Assembly (NCBI GenBank): GCA_046302855.1
Contig: JBKCHH010000090.1
Span: 1-39,464, forward strand
Source: JBKCHH01 sp046302855
GTDB taxonomy: Bacteria > Pseudomonadota > Alphaproteobacteria > Rickettsiales > UBA8987
DNA length: 39,464 bases
Direction of reading: 5' to 3'
The position numbers and the translations under genes were made by a program. The stretch's first letter is position 1; every line of letters starts with the position of its first letter. A model generated the notes under the pieces. It searched no databases. It had not been told where the DNA came from and saw only the letters and a program-made list of their open reading frames with translations. Of the stretch, positions 25,875 through 36,000 are shown piece after piece.

Positions 25875-26593
25875 TTAGATAAACTGATTACCTCTTTTAA
25901 AGTAAAGGCATTGTCATAAAGGGCCTTACCAATAATTACGCCACTTACGCCAAATTCACTTAATATTTTTAAGCGTTTGACATCTTCTATAGAACCAACG
26001 CCACCGGAGGCGATAACGGGAAAGGGCGATTTTTGAGCAATATGTTTTATGGCTTCAAAATTGGGCCCTAGTTTTGAGCCATCCTTTTCAATATCTGTAT
26101 AAACAATGTGAGATAAGGGCAGGTGCTTAAATCTATTAATTAAATCGGTTGCATTCAGAGTTGAAACCTGAACCCAGCCCTCAATGGCAACCAGTTCGTT
26201 TTTGGCATCAATTCCAAGGATTATTTTTTTGGGGTGAGTATCAGTGGCAATTTCAAGTAGGGAGGGGTTTTTAATGGCAACCGTGCCTAAAATTACCCTA
26301 GATACGCCCATTTCAAACCAGTAGTTAATATCATCTATACTTCTAATGCCACCACCTACCTGCACGGGAATTTTAACATTGGCAATTACTTGCGAAATAA
26401 CCTCCTTGTTTAGCGACTCACCAGAAAAGGCCCCGTCTAAATCTACAATATGCAAAAATTCCGCCCCCTCATCTTCAAAAAACTTGGCTTGATTAATGGG
26501 GGAGTGGTTATAGATGGTTTCTTTATCTGCCTGCCCTTTTAAAAGCCGAACACATTTGCCGTTTTTTACATCAATGGCTGGATAAATTATCAT
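25871..26593 (-). CDS. hisA: ProFAR isomerase HisA
   Basis: HisA opens the ribose ring of ProFAR to give PRFAR, the substrate of HisF-HisH. This is a full-length beta/alpha barrel (240 residues). Catalytic acids are D8 in YPAIDVKNGKCVRL and the later Asp in TDIEKDGSKLG; phosphate loops are PVQVGGGIRS and PVIASGGVGS. It overlaps hisH upstream and der downstream by 4 bases each, so the two his genes and the ribosome GTPase are translationally chained. Confidence 0.96.
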   Translation of the reverse strand: MIIYPAIDVKNGKCVRLLKGQADKETIYNHSPINQAKFFEDEGAEFLHIVDLDGAFSGESLNKEVISQVIANVKIPVQVGGGIRSIDDINYWFEMGVSRVILGTVAIKNPSLLEIATDTHPKKIILGIDAKNELVAIEGWVQVSTLNATDLINRFKHLPLSHIVYTDIEKDGSKLGPNFEAIKHIAQKSPFPVIASGGVGSIEDVKRLKILSEFGVSGVIIGKALYDNAFTLKEVISLSK

Positions 26594-27213
26594 AAGAATA
26601 CAAAGTTTTTTAGTAAGGTTAAGCCAGAGTCACTACTTTTTTCAGGGTGGAACTGCACCCCCATTATATTATCTTTCGCAATGCCAGCAACTAGCTTTAC
26701 GCCACCATAGCTTGTGGTTGCTATAACAGCATCCTTGCTTTTAGCAATAAAATGATAGGAATGGACGAAATAAAAATCACTCTCATTCTTTATATTATTA
26801 AATAGTGGATGATTTGTGCTACTAACACTATTCCACCCCATATGCGGAATCTCTACCTTTTCCTTTGTTTTTATAAGTTTAACCTCGCCCTCTATTAGCC
26901 CTAGCCCTTCTGTTTCGCCAAATTCATAGCCTTTTGAGCCAAGTAACTGCATACCTAAGCAAATGCCTAAGAATGGAATTTTCCCATTCAAAACCCTATC
27001 TTTAATAATAGGAACTAGCTTTAGGGAGGTTAATTTTTCCATGCAAGAGCCAAAAGCCCCAACACCCGGCAGAATTAACTTATCTGCCTTTAAAATATCG
27101 GCTTCTTTATTAGAAATGGCTATTTGCTTCTCACCATTACTTACTTTTAGTAATGCCTTATTTATAGAGTGGATGTTGCCCGCCCCGTAATCTATTATAA
27201 CAATCTTCTCCAT
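26590..27213 (-). CDS. hisH: imidazole glycerol phosphate synthase glutaminase subunit HisH
   Basis: HisH supplies ammonia from glutamine to HisF. This is a class I glutamine amidotransferase of 207 residues. It shows GAGNIHSINKAL at the N-terminus, the oxyanion segment LPGVGAFGSCM, the nucleophile Cys in GICLGMQLLGSKG and the His-Glu pair in GVQFHPEKSS. It is first in the chain hisH-hisA-der-yggS, each joined by a 4-base overlap or a 2-base gap. Its partner hisF is about 19 kb away. A 96-base divergent spacer separates it from coaE. Confidence 0.96.
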   Translation of the reverse strand: MEKIVIIDYGAGNIHSINKALLKVSNGEKQIAISNKEADILKADKLILPGVGAFGSCMEKLTSLKLVPIIKDRVLNGKIPFLGICLGMQLLGSKGYEFGETEGLGLIEGEVKLIKTKEKVEIPHMGWNSVSSTNHPLFNNIKNESDFYFVHSYHFIAKSKDAVIATTSYGGVKLVAGIAKDNIMGVQFHPEKSSDSGLTLLKNFVFL

Positions 27214-27309
27214 TAAAAAAATGCTTCAAGTTCATAAAACTATACAGCAAAATTTTGTTAGGTGAATTTAAAATTTTAATTATTATATATACCTATAGTT
27301 GAGTTATTT

Positions 27310-27927
27310 ATGAAAATAATAGGTATTACAGGCGGCATAGGCAGTGGTAAAACCACCGCCACCAAAATTATAGAAGAGTTCTTTATGCAAGAACATATAA
27401 GGGTTGCTGTGTTTAATTCAGACCTTGTCGCTAAGGATATATTTAAGAACAATAAACAGGTTATAGAATCAATAAAACAAGCCTTTCCTGAAAGTTTAGA
27501 TTCATCTGGCAATATAGATAGGGCAAGGCTGGGGGACGCAGTTTTTAAAGAAAAGGCAAAACTTTTAAAGCTAGAAGATATTTTTCACCCCATTATTGCC
27601 CTAAAAAGAAAAGAGTTTTTGGAGGAAAAAAAGAAGCAAAGCTATCAAGTTGCTTTGCTAGACATACCCTTGCTTTTTGAAAAGGGCATAGACAAGCTCT
27701 GCCATATAGTAATAGCCATAAGGGCAGATAAAAACATTAGAAAAGAGCGGATTATAAAAAGGGTAGACTATACCGAAATGAAGTTCCACCAGATAAATTC
27801 ACACCAGATAGATGATAATGAGCGGTCTAAGAAAGCCCACTATGTTATTCCCAACAATGGCTCTTTAAAAGACCTTGAGCGGAATGTAGAGCTTGTAATA
27901 AAAAAGGTTATAGAGGAGGGTTTTTAA
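27310..27927 (+). CDS. coaE: dephospho-CoA kinase
   Basis: CoaE makes the final step of coenzyme A synthesis by phosphorylating dephospho-CoA. The P-loop is GITGGIGSGKTTATK at the N-terminus. The CoA-binding and lid segments are present (DIFHPIIALKRKEFLEE, VALLDIPLLFEKG and the QIDDNERSKKAHYVIPNNGS block). Length 205 is normal. It is the only gene of its unit and is followed by a gap with a promoter-like and a terminator-like element. In many alphaproteobacteria coaE lies in a row with ppsR near the origin; here it is about 21 kb from ppsR. Confidence 0.95.
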   Translation: MKIIGITGGIGSGKTTATKIIEEFFMQEHIRVAVFNSDLVAKDIFKNNKQVIESIKQAFPESLDSSGNIDRARLGDAVFKEKAKLLKLEDIFHPIIALKRKEFLEEKKKQSYQVALLDIPLLFEKGIDKLCHIVIAIRADKNIRKERIIKRVDYTEMKFHQINSHQIDDNERSKKAHYVIPNNGSLKDLERNVELVIKKVIEEGF

Positions 27928-27948
27928 GCGAAGCGTAGAAATATCTAT

Positions 27949-27976
27949 TTGATTTTTAAAGATTTTAGTTTATAAT
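27949..27976 (+). promoter_or_regulatory. candidate sigma-70 promoter downstream of coaE
   Basis: TTGATT (27949-27954), 16 bases, then a perfect TATAAT (27971-27976), followed by no gene on this strand but by a terminator-like hairpin about 35 bases later. It lies 22 bases after the coaE stop. Confidence 0.45.
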
Positions 27977-27982
27977 GGTATT

Positions 27983-28044
27983 TAAGGATTGGGCTTTTCC
28001 TAGTCGACATTTGGCTTCTAGATTATCTAGAGGCCATTTGTTTT
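27983..28044 (+). ncRNA. possible small RNA of about 60 bases (promoter to terminator)
   Basis: Transcription from the TATAAT box would begin near 27983 and end at the hairpin and T-run at 28012-28044, giving a transcript of about 60 bases with no useful reading frame. No known RNA family is recognised. Alternatively the hairpin only ends coaE and the promoter-like bases are chance. Confidence 0.3.
28012..28044 (+). terminator. rho-independent terminator after coaE
   Basis: TGGCTTCTAGA (28012-28022) pairs with TCTAGAGGCCA (28026-28036) across a 3-base TTA loop, an 11-pair stem with one G-T pair. It is followed on the plus strand by TTTGTTTT (28037-28044). There is no T-run on the minus-strand side, so it should act for rightward transcription. 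Confidence 0.7.
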
Positions 28045-28060
28045 ATTATGTCCCCATTTT

Positions 28061-28801
28061 TTAGGGAAAGCATTTTATAAATTTTAGCTTGTTTCTGATT
28101 ATTTCAAAGGCTCTGTTGTCTTGATCGGGTCTTAAATATTTTAACCCTATTGGTCTAGCTATAAGATCTGCAAGCTGCAATCCAGAAGAGTTGCTCCTTT
28201 TATGAGAGCAGATAAATTCAAAGGGAATTTTTGAAAAATCGTGTTTTTGATATCCCCAAGTTTTCTGATTTGCACAAATTCTTCTAAACTCTAGTTCTAG
28301 TTTTTTATCTTCTTCTGCACCCCGCCCTTCAACGATCAGATGGGTTATTTTTCCAGATCGGTTTCTTTTTTCTAAAAGTTTTAAAGATTCTTCCATACAA
28401 AATAGCATTGCTATTTCATAAGGATTAAAAGGTTTTGAATATTTTTTCTTCAACTTTTCTTTTTTTATTACTGCCCCTATAAATTCAAACGGAATTTCTT
28501 TAATAATAGTATTTAAATCTTCATAGAAAGATTCTCTTAAAGTTCTGCTAGTTCTTAAAAGACCAAAGTCTTGTTTTTCTTTTCTAATATCGTGTTCGTG
28601 CAAGATTATTTGGTCATGACCCCAATATTTAAATTTAAGCTCAATAAATCTAGGAACGATTTTTTCAAAATAATCTTGTTTTTTTATTAAAACAAAAACT
28701 AGTGCAAAAATAGGATATTTTTCATCAATGGTTTGTAAGCCATGATCGCCACTTTCATCAATGAATATTATATAATCACTATATTTTCTATTCTCATCCA
28801 T
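28061..28801 (-). CDS. DUF3800 protein (predicted RNase H-like fold)
   Basis: The 246-residue protein has the DUF3800 marks: IIFIDESGDHGLQ near the N-terminus (acids D15, E16, D19), an internal EGRGAEEDKKLELEFRRICA block, and SGLQLADLIARPIG near the C-terminus. The acidic residues recall RNase H-type nucleases, but family activity is unproven. DUF3800 genes are patchy among bacteria and often sit near mobile or defence genes; none is seen here. The start is ATG 28801, 7 bases after hscA; the longer frame back to 28876 would overlap hscA and begin with an atypical Arg/Lys-rich tail. Probably read through from hscA. Confidence 0.8.
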   Translation of the reverse strand: MDENRKYSDYIIFIDESGDHGLQTIDEKYPIFALVFVLIKKQDYFEKIVPRFIELKFKYWGHDQIILHEHDIRKEKQDFGLLRTSRTLRESFYEDLNTIIKEIPFEFIGAVIKKEKLKKKYSKPFNPYEIAMLFCMEESLKLLEKRNRSGKITHLIVEGRGAEEDKKLELEFRRICANQKTWGYQKHDFSKIPFEFICSHKRSNSSGLQLADLIARPIGLKYLRPDQDNRAFEIIRNKLKFIKCFP

Positions 28802-28808
28802 ACAACCC

Positions 28809-30557
28809 TTAAACCTCCTCCACCCTTCTTCCCTTGATTTTTTCCTCCACGGCGAGCGAGGCGATTTTGCCAGCAAAATTACTAGTTAGGGAATTTAGTT
28901 TTTGATACTCAATATCTAGCAAATCTCTATCCCCCTTTGAAATAGCCCTATTTATTGCCTCTATTTGCTTTAGAAATGTTCTTTCTTCATCCTTTTCTAA
29001 AAAATGAGGATAGTTAGAAATTGCCTTTTTTAAACGCAGAATTAGGGTTTCAGCTTCAAATTTACTTTCAGAAAATAGCTTTTCTTGCACATCCTTTAGG
29101 GCGTTTTTATGGGCAGAAATAAGCATTTCTTCAATCTCTTCATCACTTAAACCAAAGGTGGGCTTAACTAAAACTGTTTGCGAAATACCAGTAATTAGCT
29201 CTTTGGCAGAAACCTTTAGTAAGCCATCTGCATCTATGGTAAAGGTAACCTCAACTCTAGGCATACCAGCCAGCATTGGCGGAATGCCCTTTAGTTCAAA
29301 TTTAGCTAAAGACCTGCATCTATCTGCCATTTCCCTTTCCCCCTGCACTATGTGGAAAGAAATGCCAGTTTGGTTATCTATGTGAGTAGTAAAGTTCTGT
29401 TTTTTTTCTGTGGGAATAGTAGTGTTTCTAGGGATTATAACCTCTACCATGCCACCCATAATTTCAACCCCAAGGGATAAGGGAATAACATCTAGTAAAA
29501 GGGTATTTGCACTATTATTTAAGCTATCTGCCTGAATGCCTGCCCCAATGGCTACAATTTCATCTGGATTTATATCAACTAGTGGCGTAATGCCAATTAG
29601 GTCTTTTACCAACTGCCTTATTAATGGGATTCTAGTAGAGCCACCCACCATTATAACCCCTTTTATCTGTTCCTTTTCAAGATTGGAATCAATAAGGGTT
29701 CGCTCAAAAATCTGCATGGTTTTATTGATGATGGGGGAAACCAGCTGTTCAAACTTACGCCTAGTTATATGGCTATATTCTTTTGAAAAAGAGAGCTTTT
29801 CTTTTATTAATTTTGCTTCAAGCAGGGGAATTTTTAAGTGGTTGGCAAGCATTATATCTATATCATCGCCACCAAGTAAGGCATCACCCCCAGTTGCAAT
29901 TACTTGAAATACACCACCCTTCATTTTTAAAATTGAAACATCAAAAGTGCCACCCCCAAAATCATATACGGCGTAAATGCCTTCAGTCGTTTTATCTAGC
30001 CCGTAAGCTATGGCTGCTGCCGTTGGTTCAGAAATAATACGAAGCACTTCAAGCTGGGCAAGTTTAGCGGCATCTAGGGTTGCTTTTCTTGCCTGTTCAT
30101 CAAAATAGGCAGGAACGGTAATAACCGCCTTTTTTATAGGAAAGCCAAGCTGTTTTTCAGCTAGTTTTTTTAAGTATTTTAGAATCTCACTAGAAATTTC
30201 TGTGGCTGTAAAATCTTTTGCGAAGTCTTTATGGTTAAGCCTAACCTTTGCCACCCCACCCTTATCTATAAGTTCATAGTTTAGGTGGCTGGCTATTTCT
30301 TTTGCCTCAATAAAACCCTTGCCCATTAACCTTTTGATAGAGCGAATATGGTTTTTTTCTTCCAAAGCCTTTTTACCCACCACAAACCTATTATTTTTTA
30401 TTGCCACTACGGAGGGGATAAGGCTAGAGCCATTTTCATCCTCTATTAATTTCACCACGCCGTTACTCAGGTAAGAAACTAGCGAATTGGTAGTGCCTAG
30501 ATCTATGCCAATTACTGTTTCTATGGGTGCGTTTGGTTCTTGAATATCAAATAGCAT
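28809..30557 (-). CDS. hscA: Fe-S cluster chaperone HscA (Hsp70 family)
   Basis: HscA is the Hsp70 that, with HscB, helps pass iron-sulfur clusters from IscU. The 582-residue length is shorter than DnaK (about 640). The N-terminal leader before GIDLGTTNSLVSYLSNG (LFDIQEPNAPIETV) is HscA-like. The ATPase motifs are AVITVPAYFDEQARKATLDA and VYDFGGGTFDVSIL; the substrate-binding domain has LLLDVIPLSLGVEIMGGMVE. The usual neighbours iscS, iscU, hscB and fdx are not adjacent. It starts 44 bases downstream of the transglycosylase gene, on the same strand. Confidence 0.93.
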   Translation of the reverse strand: MLFDIQEPNAPIETVIGIDLGTTNSLVSYLSNGVVKLIEDENGSSLIPSVVAIKNNRFVVGKKALEEKNHIRSIKRLMGKGFIEAKEIASHLNYELIDKGGVAKVRLNHKDFAKDFTATEISSEILKYLKKLAEKQLGFPIKKAVITVPAYFDEQARKATLDAAKLAQLEVLRIISEPTAAAIAYGLDKTTEGIYAVYDFGGGTFDVSILKMKGGVFQVIATGGDALLGGDDIDIMLANHLKIPLLEAKLIKEKLSFSKEYSHITRRKFEQLVSPIINKTMQIFERTLIDSNLEKEQIKGVIMVGGSTRIPLIRQLVKDLIGITPLVDINPDEIVAIGAGIQADSLNNSANTLLLDVIPLSLGVEIMGGMVEVIIPRNTTIPTEKKQNFTTHIDNQTGISFHIVQGEREMADRCRSLAKFELKGIPPMLAGMPRVEVTFTIDADGLLKVSAKELITGISQTVLVKPTFGLSDEEIEEMLISAHKNALKDVQEKLFSESKFEAETLILRLKKAISNYPHFLEKDEERTFLKQIEAINRAISKGDRDLLDIEYQKLNSLTSNFAGKIASLAVEEKIKGRRVEEV

Positions 30558-30601
30558 AAGGCAGGTTGGTTTTTCTGGTGAATTGTAGCTATAGGCAACA
30601 A

Positions 30602-32944
30602 CTAACGCAACAAATCATTATTAATGCCAATGTTTTTTTTGTTACTACCTACTATAATTCGCTCTAAATCATCTACATCTATTATCATTTTATAAAGCTG
30701 ATAATTGGTTAAAACCTTTTGCACATACTGCCTAGTTTCTAAGTAGGGGATGGATTCTATCCAGTAGATAACCTCATAAATATTATCTTTTTTCTCAGGA
30801 AATGGGTTAGCACGAAGCCATTCATCCACCACCCCCACCCCAGCATTATAGGCAGCAATGGCAAGCACAAAAGATTTATACCTTTGAATAAGATGATTTA
30901 TATAAAAGCTCCCCACCATTACATTAAACCTTAAATCCTCCGTTAGTTTTTCTTTCGCATAGGGGATTTTTAGCTCTCTAGCAGAAAATTGTGCGGTATT
31001 TGGCACTACCTGCATTAACCCCAGTGCACCAACTGGGCTTCTTGCCTTAGGGTCAAACTGGCTTTCTACCATTATTATGCCATGCACTAGGGCTTCATCT
31101 GCATCTTTTATTTTAAAATCTTTAAACTCATTAAAGATGTTAAGGCGGGGCATAACATCTTGGCTTAGAACAAAGCTACCGGTATCCATCATGGTTTTAA
31201 GGGATTCTATCATATAGTCTGGCCTACCGAGCGACTTATTAAATTTAGAGATAAAAATTAGCTCATCCTTGCCCTTATTTTGTGTTATGAATTGATTAAT
31301 AAAAATCTTGGCGAAAAAATGCTCATTTAATAAATAGAGCAGATTTATAGCCTTTAGCAGCTCCTTTTGCTCGAAATTAAATTTTAGGTTAAAATCTCTG
31401 CTTCTTCTGTAAAAAAAAGACTTGGGAATGGTGTCAGCTGGTTTTTGCAAGATATTAAAAGCCACCTGCCCGTAAAAAGAAGTATAATATTTACTTGCCT
31501 CATTAAACCAGTTTAAGGCAACATTGTAATTGCCTAGTTTTTCGGCACTATGCCCCGCCCAGAAAGCCCCTCTAGCTTTTGAGCTATTGGTTTCAGCTGA
31601 TTTATAAATATTATAAAAATGACGATAGCTTTTTTTGTAATCTTGCAAGAATCTAAAACTTATCCAGCCCGCTAACCACTGGGATGCTATGTAGGAATCA
31701 TTATCCTCCAAAGAATAATTCGTGTTAGATGCCAGCTCATAAGCCAAAGTATAGTTTTTTTGCTTGATAATCTTATCTAAAAACTGCCTTTTTATTTGCC
31801 ACCACCTATTAGAATATTCAGAAATTTTGGGCGAATTTTTTAAATGTTCTAAAATTTTTTCATCAGATTCGCCATTTTCTATCATCCACTCGGCCGTATC
31901 ATACATTAAGCCATCGTCATTTTTTAGCCATTCTGGCACTTTTTTTAAAGAAAGGGCAACATCTTCACGATTGTTTTTTAAAGCAATCCTTGTCTTAAAG
32001 AGGTTTTTATAGTCATCATTTACCAAATGAAATATTCTCTGCGCTGAGGTTAATTGATTATTCCAAAGAAGGCGGTTAATTCTGGCAATAGTATCATATT
32101 GTTTTATATCATTTTTATTTGCTTTAATGAATTCTTTTTCTTTCTTTAAAGAGTGGTTAAAATCGTGATTAATCCAAATATCGCTTAAGAATTTTTCGTT
32201 ATTGCATTGAATGTTGTTGGCCTTTTCAGTAGTTTTGGCACAGGCATCTATTAGTTTTAACCTTCCCAGATAGGTTTTTGGTTTACTATCTACCGCTTCT
32301 TTTCTATCCCCTTGATTTTCAAACCATTTTATTACTTCACTTTCAGAGATTTCGCTAAGCAAGCCTTCTGCCACGATATGAATTTTATTAAGTCTAGGAA
32401 AATGGGGGTTTTTTTCTATAAAATCAGATACTTCCTTAAAACTAACCGACTCTGGGGAAGAGATAATTATCCGCCATAAAAACACCTTAGCAATAGCTGT
32501 TTCCTTTGCCTTCATTGATTCTAGCAGAGCCTCCTTAAACTTTTTTTCCTTCATTAGTTTATTAGCATTTTCGGCGAATATTAGGTCTGGAATATCAAAA
32601 TAAAGGTTATTTTTAAACTTGGCTTGGTTTTTTAAGTCTTCCGCCTCTTTCGCCGTTAGAATGGACAAAACCTTTGGCTTGGTGTAAAGTATTTTTGGCC
32701 TTTCAAACTTTTCTAGAGTGGGGGAAAGTTGATAGGTTTCTATACTTGAATATTCATCCAGCTCTACTTTTTTTGGCTTATTTTTTACTTCCGCTATTAT
32801 GGGGATTATATCTTCTTCAGCCTCTACTTCATCTTCTTGTTCTTGGGTCGCCTGTTCTTCCTCTTGTGCCTTTATTGTAAGGGGGGAAATTACTAATAAA
32901 ATTGCCAATAAAGCTACAATTAAAAATATAATTCTGCCCATCAT
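30602..32944 (-). CDS. slt: soluble-type lytic murein transglycosylase (Slt70-like)
   Basis: An exported enzyme that cuts glycan strands between MurNAc and GlcNAc, with 1,6-anhydro product. A signal peptide (about residues 1-26) is followed by an acidic low-complexity segment (about 27-45), a long alpha-superhelical region and a C-terminal SLT domain. The catalytic Glu is E627 in HGIIMVESQFDPKARSPVGA, followed by LGLMQVVPNTA and the AYNAGVGVVDEWL block. Total 780 residues is longer than E. coli Slt70. Two ATGs in a row allow a start one codon later. It is divergent from the polyphosphate gene. Confidence 0.92.
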   Translation of the reverse strand: MMGRIIFLIVALLAILLVISPLTIKAQEEEQATQEQEDEVEAEEDIIPIIAEVKNKPKKVELDEYSSIETYQLSPTLEKFERPKILYTKPKVLSILTAKEAEDLKNQAKFKNNLYFDIPDLIFAENANKLMKEKKFKEALLESMKAKETAIAKVFLWRIIISSPESVSFKEVSDFIEKNPHFPRLNKIHIVAEGLLSEISESEVIKWFENQGDRKEAVDSKPKTYLGRLKLIDACAKTTEKANNIQCNNEKFLSDIWINHDFNHSLKKEKEFIKANKNDIKQYDTIARINRLLWNNQLTSAQRIFHLVNDDYKNLFKTRIALKNNREDVALSLKKVPEWLKNDDGLMYDTAEWMIENGESDEKILEHLKNSPKISEYSNRWWQIKRQFLDKIIKQKNYTLAYELASNTNYSLEDNDSYIASQWLAGWISFRFLQDYKKSYRHFYNIYKSAETNSSKARGAFWAGHSAEKLGNYNVALNWFNEASKYYTSFYGQVAFNILQKPADTIPKSFFYRRSRDFNLKFNFEQKELLKAINLLYLLNEHFFAKIFINQFITQNKGKDELIFISKFNKSLGRPDYMIESLKTMMDTGSFVLSQDVMPRLNIFNEFKDFKIKDADEALVHGIIMVESQFDPKARSPVGALGLMQVVPNTAQFSARELKIPYAKEKLTEDLRFNVMVGSFYINHLIQRYKSFVLAIAAYNAGVGVVDEWLRANPFPEKKDNIYEVIYWIESIPYLETRQYVQKVLTNYQLYKMIIDVDDLERIIVGSNKKNIGINNDLLR

Positions 32945-33054
32945 ACCTTGATTTATTAATATTGCTCTTATAACTTAGCCTTGATATTAATTCGTTTCTA
33001 CAATTAGTAGATTTTCCTCTATTATAAAGTTATAATTTTTTTTGATTTAAAGCT

Positions 33055-36000
33055 GTGAAGAGAGATATTTCTAATAACATATACAATAGTTCAAAGGAGA
33101 GTGAAAGATACTTTAATAGGGAAGTTTCTTTAATAAAATTTAACTATAGGGTGTTGGAAGAGGCGTTAAACCGCTCTTACCCAATTATTGAGCGGTTTAA
33201 GTTTTTGCACATTACGGTAAGAAACATAGATGAGTTTATTTCTGTAAGGGTGGGGAAATTAATTCACGATTTAAACTCTAAAGAAAAAACCCTAGACGGC
33301 TTAACTGCTAAAGAACAGCTACCAATAGTTTTAGGGCATCTGGCAGATTTCTTTTCTAAGCAAGAGGCAGTTTTTTTAAAACTAAGAAAAGAATTTGGCA
33401 AATATGATATTGAATTTGATGAGCCGCACGAGGCAGATGAAGCTACCCTACAGGGTTTTATTAAACAGCTAAAAGAAAAATTTTCTAATGTAAAACCAAT
33501 AAGATTTCCCCTTTCTAAAGAGATAGACCAAACCAAGCTAACAGGCATAAAAGATTATTTGGTTCTAAAAACAAAAACTGAGGCACTTTTTTATCCAATA
33601 GAAACCGCAATAGAAAACCCATTTTTTGTTTATAGGGATGTAAATCTAAACTTTGTTTCGGCAAAAACCGTTCTTTGCAAATACTTTAAGCAAATTCTAA
33701 ATAGTAATGCAGAAAACGCCTTTACCATAAGCCTTATTAGAAATGGCGATATTGATTTTTCTAACAATCCCAATGATTTAGATTCCTTGGAAGATTACGA
33801 AAAGTTATTTAAATTAAGAGAAGTGGGCAAGGTATTATTTATAAAAACAAATTCCGATGTAAACGAAGATTTTTTAAAATTCATTCAAGAAAAATTTCAC
33901 TTATCTCCAAGGCAGATTGTAAAATATCGCAATCTATCATTTATTAAAGATGCGGATAACATAATAGATTATGATTTTGAAACGGCAGGTCTAAACACTA
34001 AAAGGCTATTTTTTGAGCCAATAAAAATTCGCTTTCCAGAAAGGATTGCCGATTATGATGGTAATTACTTTAAAGCCATTGAAGCAAAGGATATTCTAAT
34101 TCACCATCCCTATGAAAGTTTTGATATGGTAACCGAGTTTATAAGGGTAGCCGCCATTGATAAGGATGTGGTTGAAATAAAACAAACCCTATATAGAACC
34201 ACTAAAGATTCCCCCGTAGTAAAATCTTTAATTGAGGCACAAAAAAATGGTAAAAAGGTAACCTGCTTTATTGAAGTTAAAGCAAGGTTTGATGAGGAAA
34301 GAAACATAGAGTTCTTAAAAACCCTGCAAAAGCATGGGGTTAAAATTATCCACACCAATCCAGATATTAAAACCCACCTAAAGCTCACCCTTGTAAAAAA
34401 GGTAATTAAGGAAAATAATGTAGAGAAGGAAAAAATATACGCCCACTTTGGCACAGGCAATTATAATTCTGATACAGCCCGAGTTTACTCAGACCTGTCA
34501 CTATTTACCTGCAATCAATCCCTTTGCAAAGAGCTAGATAAGATATTTGATTTTATAAAAACCAGAAAAATAGATGGCCTGCTAGAAAAGGCATTCTTAA
34601 GCCCCATAAACCTTCGCGCCCAATTACTAAAACTAATTAACCGTGAGATAGAAAACATAAAGAACGATAAACCAGCTGGAATTTGGTTAAAGGTTAATTC
34701 TATCACAGATAAGTTAATAATTGATAAACTTTATGAAGCCTCAAAAGCAGGGGTAAAAATAGAGCTAGTGATAAGGGGTATTTGTTGTTTAAGACCTGGT
34801 ATTGTAGGTTTAAGCGAGAATATTCGGGTAAAATCTATAGTTGGTAGATTTCTAGAACATACCAGAATCTACTGTTTTGCTAATGGCTTTCCCATGGGGT
34901 CAATCAATAACAAGGTGTATATTTCCTCTTCCGACCTAATGACTAGGAATATGGACGCAAGAATAGAAGCTGCCATTCCAATAGAAAATGATACTGTATT
35001 TGAGCAGATTTTAGGGCAAATTATGCAGGCAAACCTCTCTGACCTAAAAAACAGTTGGTATTTGCAAGCTGATGGTAAGTATTTAAGAACAGAATATGAT
35101 GCCAATTCAATTTCAGCCCACGAATATTTTGTGCACAACCCAAGCCTTTCTGGCAGAGGCTCTGCCATCCATTCGGTGCGGCATTTAGAATCAATTGCCA
35201 AAACCATATATGCGGAAAAGGAAAGAACCGAAGAAATGGCAGTGATAGATATTGGTTCCAATTCAGTTAGAATGGTAATTTATGATGGTTTAAAAAGGGT
35301 TCCTGCCTCTATTTTAAATGAAAAGAAGCAATGTGGCCTAATTCGTGATTTTATAAGCACCGGCAAGCTAAACCCTAAGGGCGTGGAGGAGGTTTTTCAA
35401 ATAATCCCTAGGTTCTTACGCATTATTGAGGCGATGAAGGTAAAAAGAATCTACGCCTTTGCTACCTCTGCCGTTAGAGAAGCGCGGGATGGCAAATGGT
35501 TTGTAAAGGAAATAAAAAAACGCTTTAATTTAGAGGTTCATATAATTTCTGGAATAGAGGAGGCAAAACTTTCAACCCTAGGGGTAATAAGTGGTTTGCG
35601 GGTTGCGAAAGGGGCGATAGGGGATTTAGGTGGGGGAAGTTTAGAGCTGGCAGAGGTAGATTATGCGCAAGGCTCCGAAAATATCTTCCACGAAAATAGC
35701 TTTTTTGATAAGCTAGTATCTTTGCCTCTTGGTGCCTTAAGGCTGGCAGACATTAACAGAACGCAAAAACACCCTGAAAAAATTATTAGTAGCTTTATTG
35801 ATGAACATCTTGATAAGTTTCAACTAAAAAAGGCATTAGAAGATAAAACCTTCTACGCGGTGGGGGGCAGTTTTAGGGCAATAGCAGCCGTTGACATGGC
35901 TTTAAGAGATTACAGCCTAGATATTATCGATAACTATCAAGTAGAGGCAAAAAAACTAATACCAACTCTAAAAAAAATTATTTCTAATAAAAAGATAATC

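Noticed and set aside
28801..28876. Longer N-terminus for the DUF3800 protein
   Set aside because: The extra 25 residues lie inside hscA in another frame and are Arg/Lys-rich; the family begins near the IIFIDESGD motif.
35150..35245. Possible sequencing error joining separate ppk and ppx genes
   Set aside because: The frame runs through without stop; both domains are complete and the linker has a natural composition. Raw reads would still be the final test.
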